Source: Actinomadura nitritigenes (lineage in GTDB: Bacteria > Actinomycetota > Actinomycetes > Streptosporangiales > Streptosporangiaceae). Taken from it: a stretch of 64,000 nucleotides of DNA. Under the pieces are notes generated by a model. That model saw only the letters and a list, made by a program, of their open reading frames with translations, was not told where the DNA came from and did no database searches. Position 1 is the stretch's first letter, and every line of letters begins with the position of its first letter. Below are positions 44,399 through 52,183 of the stretch, piece by piece. The stretch lies in contig NZ_JAGEOK010000004.1 of NCBI RefSeq assembly GCF_017573545.1, positions 1-64,000 on the forward strand, in the 5' to 3' direction. The position numbers were made by a program, and so were the translations under genes.

Positions 44399-44431
44399 AG
44401 AATATATCAGTCGCTTATTTAAATTTCTGAT
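44399..44431 (-). promoter_or_regulatory. AT-rich promoter region of the epoxide hydrolase gene
   Basis: About 33 bp with only a few G/C sit in a 73% GC window. ATCAG (44406-44410) and CTGAT (44427-44431) form a loose inverted repeat, and TATATT on the minus strand (44406-44401) is a -10 candidate. No consensus -35. Confidence 0.4.
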
Positions 44432-44836
44432 CTATTTTTCCTCGAGCTCCCGGGTGACCTGGTCGATCCGCTCGATGCGGCCGTCCGCCGCCAGCCGTCC
44501 GAACATGTAGATCTCCGCCGCGAACGTCACGCCCTTCCGCATCCGGGTGCGGAGCGTGTACCGGGCCGCGAACCGGTCGCCGGAGACCATCGCCTCGTGG
44601 ACCTCCAGGCCCGCCCGGTCGGCGGCGGCCATCGCCTCCCGGTCGACGTTCTTGCGGATCGGCCCGGCATGGTCGACCATCCGCCGCCGGTCGATCACGA
44701 GCCCGTCGTTGCAGTACTCGAACTCGAACACGAAGTACCGGTCGAGGATCGCGCCCGGCTCCTCGTCGGAGACGGCCATGTCCCGGGTGTAGCCGATGAG
44801 GAAGTCGGTCAGGTCGTGCGCGGAACGGATCGCCAT
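44432..44836 (-). CDS. SnoaL/NTF2-like protein
   Basis: This 134-residue NTF2-fold protein has an N-terminal helix pair (SAHDLTDFLIGYTRDMAVSDEEPGAILDRYF), then strands VFEFEYCNDGLVIDRRRMVDHAGPIRKN and FAARYTLRTRMRKGVTFAAEIYMFGRL. It resembles nuclear-transport-factor-2-like proteins of unknown function. ATG follows AAGGGG. It precedes the epoxide hydrolase gene on the same strand. Confidence 0.8.
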   Translation of the reverse strand: MAIRSAHDLTDFLIGYTRDMAVSDEEPGAILDRYFVFEFEYCNDGLVIDRRRMVDHAGPIRKNVDREAMAAADRAGLEVHEAMVSGDRFAARYTLRTRMRKGVTFAAEIYMFGRLAADGRIERIDQVTRELEEK

Positions 44837-44954
44837 GGGACGCCCCTTCGTAGGAGTACGGCATACGCTTACGTCTCCACGGCAACGTACCGCACCCCCG
44901 TAGGGTTCCTTGGAGTTCCGCGGGTTTCTCTGGTTTCTCCGTCAGAGGCCGGCG

Positions 44955-45719
44955 TCAGGCGCGCAGCGCGTCCAGCTCCGCGAGCGCCCGCTCGAGATCG
45001 GCCGGAACGCCCTGGTCGCGGAGCCGCACGAAGGCGGGCTCCCCCGCCGCCGCGAGCCTCCGGACACCCTCGGCGTGCGCGGTGACGCGCTCCCTCACCA
45101 CGTCGAGCAGCTCCGCCGCGGACCCGTCCCAGCCGTAGGCGCCGAGGAATCGCCGCAGCCGCTCCGGACGCGCCTCGAACGCGGTGAACCCCTGCGGCCC
45201 GACGACATGCCGCGCATGCAGCGGCACCCAGCCGAAGGCGGCGAAGGCCAGGTCCCACTCCCGGGTGACGGGCCCGGCGACGTCCCAGTCGAAGAAGCCC
45301 GCGAGCCCGCCGTCACGCCAGGCGGCGTTGTAGGGCGCCGCGTCGTTGTGGCCGATGATCAGCCCTTCCGACCAGCGCCCGCCGTCGCGCCAGACGGCGT
45401 CCGGCGGCGGGACGAACCCGGCGACGGCCTCGTGGAACCCCCGCATCCACCGGGCCGCCTGTTCGAGCGTCCCGTCCGCGTACACCCATGGCGGCCACGG
45501 CAGCGCGCTCCCCACGGTCTCGCCGTCCAGGAACGTGAGGATCTCCCGGCCGTGCTCGTCGATCCCGAGCGGGCGCGGCGCGGCGGTGAAGCCCTGGGAG
45601 GCGAGGTGGGCGAGCAGGGCGTGGACGGCGGGCGTCCATGGCCCGGTCGCGCGGCGGACGGTGTCGCCGACGCGTACGGCGCCGCCGATGTTGCCGCCGT
45701 CGAGGCGGGCCTCGTCCAT
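44955..45719 (-). CDS. aminoglycoside phosphotransferase-fold kinase
   Basis: From ATG 45719 (254 residues; GTG 45743 also possible) this is an APH/choline-kinase fold protein. The catalytic loop is GLIIGHNDAAPYN and the metal-binding Asp lies in GFFDWDVAGP, with WDLAFAAFGWVPLH after it. Substrates in the family range from aminoglycosides to small metabolites; nothing here identifies one. No ribosome site is evident at either start, so the transcript may be leaderless. Confidence 0.85.
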   Translation of the reverse strand: MDEARLDGGNIGGAVRVGDTVRRATGPWTPAVHALLAHLASQGFTAAPRPLGIDEHGREILTFLDGETVGSALPWPPWVYADGTLEQAARWMRGFHEAVAGFVPPPDAVWRDGGRWSEGLIIGHNDAAPYNAAWRDGGLAGFFDWDVAGPVTREWDLAFAAFGWVPLHARHVVGPQGFTAFEARPERLRRFLGAYGWDGSAAELLDVVRERVTAHAEGVRRLAAAGEPAFVRLRDQGVPADLERALAELDALRA

Positions 45720-45766
45720 CGCGGGATTGTCGCACGCCCTCACGGCGGGGGCGTGGACGCGGCGGA

Positions 45767-45793
45767 GCCCGCACCGCGGAGCGCGGTGCGGGC
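45767..45793 (-). terminator. hairpin after secreted protein gene
   Basis: A perfect 12-bp stem (45767-45778 with 45782-45793) and a 3-nt loop start 21 bp beyond the stop of the secreted protein gene at 45814. Confidence 0.65.
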
Positions 45794-45813
45794 CCGCCGT
45801 CAGCGGACGGCCG

Positions 45814-46617
45814 TCACTTCGTGCGGACGGCCATCGTCGGGTACATCTCCGCGTACGACTTGCCGCCGAAGTACGACGTGAGCTGCGCGTGGTTGTTGCC
45901 GGACGCGGACGGGAGGCCGCCGCGGAAGTCGGCGATCGGCGCGGTCAGACCGCAGCCGGTCGTCTTCGGCACGGCGAACGTGTCGTCGGTGGCGTTGATC
46001 TTGACCCAGAACGTGCCGTCCGGGCCGGGGGCCCCGGTGATGTCCGGCAGGTCCAGGTCGAGGGAGATCGGCGCCGTGTTGGAGCCGACGTAGCACGTGT
46101 CGCCGAGCAGCTGGTTGATCAGCTTGAGCTTCAGGTCGAGACGGGTCTTGCGGTTGACGATGTCGAGGTCGATCTTCCCGGCGTACTGGGGCTTCACCTT
46201 CAGCGAGAACAGCGGGATGTTCTCGGTGCCGGGGATGCCCAGGGCGCCGCCCGCCACGGTCATCGCCGGGCTGCGCATCTTCACGAACTTGGAGATCTCC
46301 GCCCCGGTCTTCGGGTCGGAGCCGGCCAGCAGGGTGATCCGCATCGGCGCGGTGATCTGCTGGTCGATGTTGCCGATCTTCATCCGGCCGGCGTTGGTCA
46401 CCAGCACGTTGCAGTACCAGTTCGCGGGGTCGGCGCCGACCGGCAGGACGTCGGGGCAGTCCGACAGGTCCAGCGAGGCGGGCGGCGCGTCGGCGGTCGC
46501 GGCCGCCTGGGTGCGCGGCTTCGGGGCGGCCTGCGCCGCGGACGCGGCGGACAGGGCGGTGGCGGCGAGGCCCGCCGACAGGGACAGCACGGCCAGCCGC
46601 TTGAACATGGACGACAC
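45814..46617 (-). CDS. secreted protein of unknown function
   Basis: GTG 46617 has AGAGGA seven bases upstream, giving 267 residues; the open frame to 46734 is unsupported. A signal peptide (MFKRLAVLSLSAGLAATALSAASAAQA) precedes a beta-rich mature protein. Two Cys pairs (CPDVL with YCNVL, and TCYVG with GCGL) may form disulfides. No catalytic motif is apparent. The pattern of extended strands (IGNIDQQITAPMRITLLAG, SLKVKPQYAGKIDLDIV) suggests an extracellular beta-sandwich. Not assigned to a family with confidence. Confidence 0.78.
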   Translation of the reverse strand: MSSMFKRLAVLSLSAGLAATALSAASAAQAAPKPRTQAAATADAPPASLDLSDCPDVLPVGADPANWYCNVLVTNAGRMKIGNIDQQITAPMRITLLAGSDPKTGAEISKFVKMRSPAMTVAGGALGIPGTENIPLFSLKVKPQYAGKIDLDIVNRKTRLDLKLKLINQLLGDTCYVGSNTAPISLDLDLPDITGAPGPDGTFWVKINATDDTFAVPKTTGCGLTAPIADFRGGLPSASGNNHAQLTSYFGGKSYAEMYPTMAVRTK

Positions 46618-46762
46618 AGGGATCCTCTCGCTGGGGTGGTACCGCGGCGGGGGGCGTGCCGAGACGACCGGACAGGCGATCCGGGCTACTCGCGAGTATG
46701 GAGCGATCCAACGGGATAAGAGATCCGGTGTCAATAGGGCTTTCGCGCCCGTCCGGGGCTGC

Positions 46763-47296
46763 TCAGGGACGGTGCGGGTAGAGGTCGCGCAGGACGCCGA
46801 GCTCGGCGGAGTGGTGGGTGAACTCGTCCAGCACGTGCAGGGCCGTGTCGATCACCGGGTAACCGGCGTAGCCGAAGAAGGCGGGGCCGGACGGTTCCCA
46901 CAGGCGTTCCTCGGGCATCGCGGCGAAAGGCCCGCGCCAATGGTCGCGAAAGGCCGTCTCGAGGAACCGGAGCCCACCCGACGCCGTCCCGGAGAATTCG
47001 ACCTCGTCCAGCGTGATGTTGCGGCCCTGGAAAAGCCGGATCCCGTAGTCGGTGAGGGTGAGGCCGATATGGCCGATGCGCCAGGCGAGGGTCGCGACCG
47101 GAACGGGGTCGGGCGCGGGGCCTCCGCCGCCCTCGGCGTCGATGAGCCAGCGCCCCGCGGCGTCCGGGCGGATCGTCCAGCCGTCCGGGGCCGGCTCCCA
47201 GAGGTACTCCTCGTCGGTGAGGCCGTCGAGGCGGCCGATGGTCCGCCGCCATACCTCGTCGAATGCCCGGCCGATCGAATCCCGGACGCTGTTCAT
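46763..47296 (-). CDS. DinB-like four-helix protein
   Basis: ATG 47296 with AAGGGA upstream gives 177 residues. It matches DinB/maleylpyruvate-isomerase-type bundles: RDSIGRAFDEVWRRTIGRLDGLTDEEYLWEP at the start, TLAWRIGHIGLTLTDYG in the middle and VLDEFTHHSAELGVLRDLY at the end. The His of RIGHI and the HH pair of FTHHSAE are the usual metal ligands. Many actinobacterial members act with mycothiol; the substrate is unknown. Confidence 0.85.
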   Translation of the reverse strand: MNSVRDSIGRAFDEVWRRTIGRLDGLTDEEYLWEPAPDGWTIRPDAAGRWLIDAEGGGGPAPDPVPVATLAWRIGHIGLTLTDYGIRLFQGRNITLDEVEFSGTASGGLRFLETAFRDHWRGPFAAMPEERLWEPSGPAFFGYAGYPVIDTALHVLDEFTHHSAELGVLRDLYPHRP

Positions 47297-47647
47297 GAGA
47301 TATCCCTTCTGGGCACCGACGCCGAGCCACCGAGAATAGTGAACGACGGCCGAATTCAAGACGCACCCGGGAAGCGCCCGGGATTCTGCGGGCGGACGGC
47401 CGGCTCGGGCTGGACGGCGCCTGCGAAGCCACGCGCGCGCGGTGCTCTGGACGTCGCCCGCCGGCAGGTCGAGGGCGGCGCGCCGGTTCCGGCACGCTCA
47501 CGGGAAGTCGCCGCCGCCCAGGCTCGCCCGTGTCCAGGACCGGCCGCCGTCCACAGGGCGTGGCCGGGGCGGGCCACCGGCTCATGACCTGCGGATATCC
47601 GGGAATACAGGAGCGAAGCCGCTCGCCTCTCCCCGGGAGGACCCGCC
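47297..47647. other. intergenic region without a recognisable gene
   Basis: This 351-bp gap lies between divergent genes. A 164-residue minus-strand frame spans much of it but has poor composition and runs into the DUF202 gene. CCCGGG repeats near 47370-47385 are the only short repeats seen. Confidence 0.4.
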
Positions 47648-47998
47648 ATGCAGGAACCCGCCGCCAAGGACGGCGGCGACCCCGACCTCGCCCGCGACCA
47701 CCTCGCCAACGAGCGCACGTTCCTCGCCTGGACGCGGACGGCGGCCGGGGTGATGGTGCTCGGCCTCGCGGTCGCGAAGCTCGTCGAGGGCGGCGGCGTG
47801 CGGCCCGTCGCCGCCGGGGTCGTCCTCGGCGTGACGGGCGTGGCCGGCATGGTCTACGCCGGGGTGCGCTACCGGGCGGGAGCGGCCGCGATCGACGGGC
47901 GGCGGCCGTCCCCGGCCGGGCGTACGGCGGGGCCGCTGGCCGCCGCCGGCGTGCTGCTCGTCGCGATGGCCGCCGCGCTGGCCCTGCTGCTCTGGTGA
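47648..47998 (+). CDS. YidH-like DUF202 membrane protein
   Basis: This 116-residue protein matches DUF202: LARDHLANERTFLAWTRTAAGVMVLGLAVAKLVE at the N-terminus, then two further helices (VVLGVTGVAGMVYAGVRY and AAAGVLLVAMAAALALLLW). It has three transmembrane segments in all. ATG is preceded by GGGAGG. The family role is unknown. Confidence 0.88.
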   Translation: MQEPAAKDGGDPDLARDHLANERTFLAWTRTAAGVMVLGLAVAKLVEGGGVRPVAAGVVLGVTGVAGMVYAGVRYRAGAAAIDGRRPSPAGRTAGPLAAAGVLLVAMAAALALLLW

Positions 47999-48006
47999 AG
48001 CGCCGC

Positions 48007-48034
48007 GCGGGCGGACCGGCGCCGGCCCGCCCGC
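48007..48034. terminator. hairpin between DUF202 and lipase genes
   Basis: An 8-bp stem (48007-48014 with 48027-48034), an A/C mismatch and an inner 5-bp stem lie between two convergent stop codons. Confidence 0.55.
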
Positions 48035-48046
48035 ACGGCGCGCCGA

Positions 48047-49264
48047 TCAGCAGTCGTTGACGGGCGCCTTCCCGGCGAACCGGTCGTCCAGGAAGTTCAC
48101 CGCGTCGTTCTGCCGCACGACCATCTCCAGGGCGTGCTCGCCGATGGCGTCGCGGACGACGTGCACGGTCGCGCCGCGCGAGCACCACGCCTTCACCATC
48201 GCGTCGTCCTGCGCGACGGGGACGATCTCGTCGGTGTTGGCGTGGTAGTCGAAGACGGGGACGGCGGGCGCCGCGGAGCCGAGGGTGTTGGCCTTCAGCA
48301 CGGCCCGGACGCGCGGCACCGCCAGCGGGTCGGGGACGGTGCTGTAGTCGGCCAGCTTCTTGAACGGGAACGACGTGAGCAGGTCCGTCAGGCACTTGCC
48401 GGAGGCGTCCGCCATCGCCTGCTTGCCCTTGTCGTTCATCAGCGCGTCGATGTCCATCTCCGGGTACTCGGCGCCGAGGCTGACGGCGGCGGCGGCCTCG
48501 AAGCCGGAGAAGACGCCGCCGTCCAGGGACCGCGCCACGGCCTCCGGGTCGGCGGGGATGCCGCCCATCGACGCCCCGGCGAGCTTCACCTCGGGTGCGT
48601 AGGACGGCTGGAGCTCCGCCGCCCAGCCGGTGGCCTGCGCGCCGCCGGAGTACCCGGCGAGCGCCCACGGCGCCGTCGCGGGAAGCCCCGCGTCCGCGAA
48701 CCGCCGCACGGCGCGGATCCCGTCGAGGACGGCGTGCCCGGCCTGGAGGCCCGCCATGAACACCGACTTCGGGCCCTCGAAGTCGGGCATGACGACCGCC
48801 CAGCCCTTGCTCAGCATCGGCCCGGCGTAGATCGCGGCGCTCGATGCGAACAGGTCGCCGGAGGCCAGGCCGTAGGACGGGGCGCACTGCGAGCCGGTGG
48901 AGTCCTCGGCGGCCTGCACCGACACGACCGGCCGCGCGCCCGACCCGGTCCACGCCTTCTTCGGCACCAGCACCGTGGTGACCGCGAGCTCCGGCGTCCC
49001 GTGCGAGTCGTTGGTGCGGTACGAGACCTGCCAGGCGTTCGCCGTGTCGGCCACGTTCCCGGCCTTGGGCGTGAAGGCGCGGGAGGCGACGATCGCGCCC
49101 GGCGCGTAACCGCCGATGTTCGCGGGCGCCTGGTAGAAGGGGTCCTTGTCCGGCGGGACGGAACCCGGCACGGTGTCGGCCGAGGCCGGTGCGGCCAGGG
49201 CGGTCGCGGCGAGCGCGCCTGCGGCGGCGAGCGTCGCCGCGGCGCGGAGGGGGGAGCGTCTCAT
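48047..49264 (-). CDS. secreted lipase (LIP family)
   Basis: ATG 49264 with GGAGG upstream gives 405 residues. A signal peptide (RRSPLRAAATLAAAGALAATALAAPASA) is followed by a secretory-lipase alpha/beta hydrolase. The nucleophile lies in ALAGYSGGAQATGWAAEL, the acid region is VFDYHANTDEIVPV and the His is in IGEHALEMV. The substrate-entry segment YQAPANIGGYAPGAIVASR is typical. It hydrolyses triacylglycerols or steroid/fatty esters outside the cell. No chaperone or partner is adjacent. Confidence 0.9.
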   Translation of the reverse strand: MRRSPLRAAATLAAAGALAATALAAPASADTVPGSVPPDKDPFYQAPANIGGYAPGAIVASRAFTPKAGNVADTANAWQVSYRTNDSHGTPELAVTTVLVPKKAWTGSGARPVVSVQAAEDSTGSQCAPSYGLASGDLFASSAAIYAGPMLSKGWAVVMPDFEGPKSVFMAGLQAGHAVLDGIRAVRRFADAGLPATAPWALAGYSGGAQATGWAAELQPSYAPEVKLAGASMGGIPADPEAVARSLDGGVFSGFEAAAAVSLGAEYPEMDIDALMNDKGKQAMADASGKCLTDLLTSFPFKKLADYSTVPDPLAVPRVRAVLKANTLGSAAPAVPVFDYHANTDEIVPVAQDDAMVKAWCSRGATVHVVRDAIGEHALEMVVRQNDAVNFLDDRFAGKAPVNDC

Positions 49265-49445
49265 CACGGCCTCCGGGTGGGGACGAACCTGCCGAAACGG
49301 CAGCGTTCCGCTAAGGTCCACTCACTGTAAGAGCCCGCTTGCGCCGTGTTTATGGCCGAGACTGAGCAACTCACCCCACCGTTTGTGGGCACCGGCACCA
49401 AACCCGCCGCCCCGTCCCGTCACCCCGTTGGGGCCGCCTCGCGCG

Positions 49446-49640
49446 TCAGGCGATCGGCACGTCGCCCTTCAACCAAGCGACCAGCTCAGCGAAAGCAGCA
49501 GGGGACAGCGCGAGATACCCCGCCTCCGGCGCCTTGCTGTCCCGCACCCCCACCGCATCCATGAGATCGGCGACCTCGACGCACTCCTGGCCGCCCGAGC
49601 CGCCGCCACCGCTGTAGCTGGACTTACGCCACCTGGTCAT
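49446..49640 (-). CDS. DUF397 protein (second copy)
   Basis: This 64-residue DUF397 protein has RWRKSSYSGGGGSGGQECVEVADLMDAVGVRDSKAPEAGYLALSPAAFAELVAWLK, the complete family motif. ATG 49640 has GGAGG. It is a paralogue of the gene 77 bp upstream and probably part of the same operon with the XRE regulator. DUF397 proteins in WhiJ/AbaA-type modules act as partners of the XRE regulator. Confidence 0.9.
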   Translation of the reverse strand: MTRWRKSSYSGGGGSGGQECVEVADLMDAVGVRDSKAPEAGYLALSPAAFAELVAWLKGDVPIA

Positions 49641-49717
49641 GACGCCCTCCAACACATTCCTGATCAACACAGCCGGCGCAGCCTGCCGACAGCAAAGGCT
49701 CGCGAGGTGCTCGGGCG

Positions 49718-49912
49718 TCAGGCCGACAGGTCGCCCTGCTTCACGCGGGCCACGAGATCGGCGAACGCCCCGGGCGTCAACGCGAGATGGCCCGCCTCCG
49801 GCGCTTTGCTGTCCCGCACCCCCACCGCCGAGCCGAGGTCCTTCAACTCGACGCACTCTCCCGAGGTCCCTCCGCTGGAGTGACTGCTCTTACGCCAGGG
49901 GGCCACCTTCAC
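49718..49912 (-). CDS. DUF397 protein (first copy)
   Basis: This 64-residue protein contains WRKSSHSSGGTSGECVELKDLGSAVGVRDSKAPEAGHLALTPGAF, the DUF397 signature. Its GTG overlaps the stop of the XRE gene by 4 bp (GTGA), so translation is coupled. In comparable WhiJ and AbaA-like loci this small protein counteracts the DNA-binding protein. Confidence 0.92.
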   Translation of the reverse strand: MKVAPWRKSSHSSGGTSGECVELKDLGSAVGVRDSKAPEAGHLALTPGAFADLVARVKQGDLSA

Positions 49913-50718
49913 GCCAGATCCTCCATCAGCTTCGCGATCAGGTCCCTGGAAGAGTCCACGTCCAGAGCGTGGGCTCCGATCCGTTCGAACCTGTCCTTGA
50001 ACTCCTGCACCTCTGAGCCGTCGGTCACGAGCCTCCCGGCGTTGGGCGCCTCCACGAACGCCACCTCTCCCTGATCACCGGTGAGGATCATGAAGGAGCC
50101 ATCGAGACCCTCATAGGCTCCCGTCCGTCTCGGCACTATACGCACCCTCACAGTCGGAAGCTCCGAAAGGCTCAACAGGTAGGCAAGCTGCTCCTTGAGT
50201 ACTTTGTCACCGCCGACCGGCCAGTCGAGCACGTTCTCCGACAAGGTCACCCATAGCTCGGGCGGCTCGGGTCTCCACAGGATGGACTGCCGCGCCATGC
50301 GCACAGCGAGGGCGCTCTCGACGTCCCGATTCCGACCTGATGCGAGAAGTGCGCGCGCGTAAGCCTCTATTTGCAGCAGGCCTGGAACGAACTGCCCGGC
50401 GAAGATCCGAATCTTGAACGCGTCCCGCTCCTGATCGACGAAGGTTCTGAACCAGTCGGGGTCAGACGCCCGCCGCGCGTAGTAGACGAGCACGCTGAAC
50501 ACTCCACCCGTGTTCAGCGCCTTGTCGACCCTCTCTGCGTACGCCTGGGTCAGCCGCTGCTCGAGGTTCTCCAACCTGGAAGTTGTGGATTGCGCACATC
50601 CCATGATCTCGGACAGCCGCGCGGCGGTCAGCCCGTGCTGCTGACGCTGGAAGCGCAGGTAGTAGGCGATGAAGGCCCACATCGAGGACCGCGGGTCCGG
50701 TGATTCATTGATGTTCAC
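49909..50718 (-). CDS. XRE-family regulator with DUF5753 domain
   Basis: GTG 50718 has GGGAGG six bases upstream, giving 269 residues; the longer frame to 50838 is unsupported. It has an N-terminal HTH (FIAYYLRFQRQQHGLTAARLSEIMGCAQSTTSRLENLEQRL). The C-terminal DUF5753 domain begins near WFRTFVDQERDAFKIRIFAGQFVPGLLQ. It is the DNA-binding member of the WhiJ/AbaA-type module and regulates development or secondary metabolism in relatives. Followed by two DUF397 genes, with the ATPase gene divergent. Confidence 0.92.
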   Translation of the reverse strand: MNINESPDPRSSMWAFIAYYLRFQRQQHGLTAARLSEIMGCAQSTTSRLENLEQRLTQAYAERVDKALNTGGVFSVLVYYARRASDPDWFRTFVDQERDAFKIRIFAGQFVPGLLQIEAYARALLASGRNRDVESALAVRMARQSILWRPEPPELWVTLSENVLDWPVGGDKVLKEQLAYLLSLSELPTVRVRIVPRRTGAYEGLDGSFMILTGDQGEVAFVEAPNAGRLVTDGSEVQEFKDRFERIGAHALDVDSSRDLIAKLMEDLA

Positions 50719-50837
50719 GCAGAGCCTCCCGTCCACAGCAACTTCCACAACATCCACGGATGTTCGAAGGAGCACCGAAAAGGTAACTCGCGATGGCCAC
50801 TCTTGTCCCCGAAAGCAGCTGAAAGAAGGGGCGGTCA

Positions 50838-51311
50838 ATGGGGATCAATACCGTTACTTGGAATCAATTGGACATGACGTGCCTGGCGGCGCCGACGGTG
50901 CCGGGGCTGGTGCGGAGTCTGGTCGAATTCCGGTTGGTGGGGTGGGCGCTGGACGGGCTGATCGGGGACGTGAGCCTGGTCGCCGGGGAACTGGTGGCCA
51001 ATGCCGTCCGGGCGGCGCCTTACCGCGAGATCCGGGTGCGGTTCGACCGGGAGGTGCGCGGGGTGGTGCTGGCCGTGTGGGATCCGGCGGCGGGGATGCC
51101 GGTGGCGCGGCCCGTGATCGAACTGGAGCCGGACGACGTCGCGCCCGACCCGCTGGCCTTGGACGACGGGCACGACGCCGGGATCGGCGGGTGGGGGCTG
51201 CCGATCGTGCAGAGCCTCGCGTCGGAATGCGGGGTGGAGCCCACGCCGCCTGCCGGGAAGTGGGTGTGGGCCCGGTTCCTCTACGTGGAGAAGGCGGCGG
51301 CTATGCCGTAG
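50838..51311 (+). CDS. SpoIIAB-like ATP-binding protein
   Basis: This 157-residue GHKL ATPase-fold protein has DVSLVAGELVANAVRAAPYREIRVRF (N-box), a D-box-like VWDPAAGMP and GGWGLPIVQSLASECGV (G-box). Such proteins in actinomycetes accompany XRE/DUF397 pairs and resemble anti-sigma kinases. It is divergent from the XRE gene by 119 bp. Its 3' end overlaps the convergent nuclease-fold gene by 31 bp. Confidence 0.88.
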   Translation: MGINTVTWNQLDMTCLAAPTVPGLVRSLVEFRLVGWALDGLIGDVSLVAGELVANAVRAAPYREIRVRFDREVRGVVLAVWDPAAGMPVARPVIELEPDDVAPDPLALDDGHDAGIGGWGLPIVQSLASECGVEPTPPAGKWVWARFLYVEKAAAMP

Positions 51312-52036
51312 TGGTCGGACAGGTAGCACGAGCGGCCGTCGGCGAGGCGGATCTCGTCCTGGAAGACCAGGGTCGTGGTCGCCCGCAGGGGCGGGGTGGC
51401 GAGGATCTGGTCGATGGGTTCGAGGCTCACCTTCGGCGTGGGGCGGAAGGTGGTCGCGGGGTCGCCGTCCAGGACGTCCGCGAGGCCGGTGGCGTCGCGG
51501 AAGTCGCGGAGGACGGGCGACGACCTCGGGACGTTGAGGTCGCCCGCGACGATCAGGGGGTCGGTCAGGGCCGGGTGGGCGAGCAGGTCCGCCAGCTGGG
51601 CGAGTTCGCCGGCCTCTATCCGGGTGTACGGGTTGGCGAGGTCCCAGTCGGTGTCCTTGTTGGCCGTCAGGTGGGTGTTGACGATGGTGACGTGCTCGTC
51701 CCCCAGCTGGACGCGGGTCAGCAGCGCGCCTTTGCGCAGGAGCCCTTCGAGGCGAGGGCGGCCGATGAACCGGTACGGGCGGTAGTGGCGGCGGACGATC
51801 GGCCGCCGGGAGAGCGTGACGAGGCCGCCGCGGACGAGCGGGAAGGACGGGCCGTGCGCGATGTGCGGGTACGACGGCGTCGCCGCGCGGAGCGCCGCGA
51901 GATTGCGCGGGGATACCACTTCCTGAAGGCAGACCACGTCGTACGGCGAGTCCTCCAGGATCCCGGCGAGCGCCCGGATCCGGGCGCGGGAGTCGCCCCG
52001 GAAGAGGGTGTTGAACGTCAGCAGGCCGATGTTCAT
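51281..52036 (-). CDS. endonuclease/exonuclease/phosphatase-family protein
   Basis: ATG 52036 gives 251 residues. The EEP fold is complete: LTFNTLFRGD (Asn), VVCLQEV (Glu), VTIVNTHLTANKD (His), LIVAGDLNVP (Asp, Asn), PIDQILATP (Asp) and LSDHYGIAAAF (Asp-His). Members cleave phosphodiesters in nucleic acids, sphingomyelin or phosphoinositides. There is no signal peptide. A 29-codon frame (52122 to 52033) overlaps its start by ATGA but lacks a ribosome site. Confidence 0.88.
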   Translation of the reverse strand: MNIGLLTFNTLFRGDSRARIRALAGILEDSPYDVVCLQEVVSPRNLAALRAATPSYPHIAHGPSFPLVRGGLVTLSRRPIVRRHYRPYRFIGRPRLEGLLRKGALLTRVQLGDEHVTIVNTHLTANKDTDWDLANPYTRIEAGELAQLADLLAHPALTDPLIVAGDLNVPRSSPVLRDFRDATGLADVLDGDPATTFRPTPKVSLEPIDQILATPPLRATTTLVFQDEIRLADGRSCYLSDHYGIAAAFST

Positions 52037-52183
52037 CGGCGGCCTGCGAGGTACCGGGCGGCGACGGTCGTCGGGCAGCCGTGTGCGGGGGCGATGCGCC
52101 GCACGTCGTCCCAAGGGGCCATGGACGCCACGATAGGCGCCGCGGCGTCGCGGCAAGGGCCGCCCGGGTTCAAGATTCGTCGA

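Noticed and set aside
47356..47850. 164-codon minus-strand frame
   Set aside because: Mostly Pro/Arg/Ala/Ser shadow sequence that overlaps the DUF202 gene antisense and lacks a ribosome site.
52033..52122. 29-codon frame whose TGA overlaps the ATG of the nuclease-fold gene
   Set aside because: The ATGA overlap is attractive for a leader peptide, but there is no ribosome site and nothing recognisable in the peptide.
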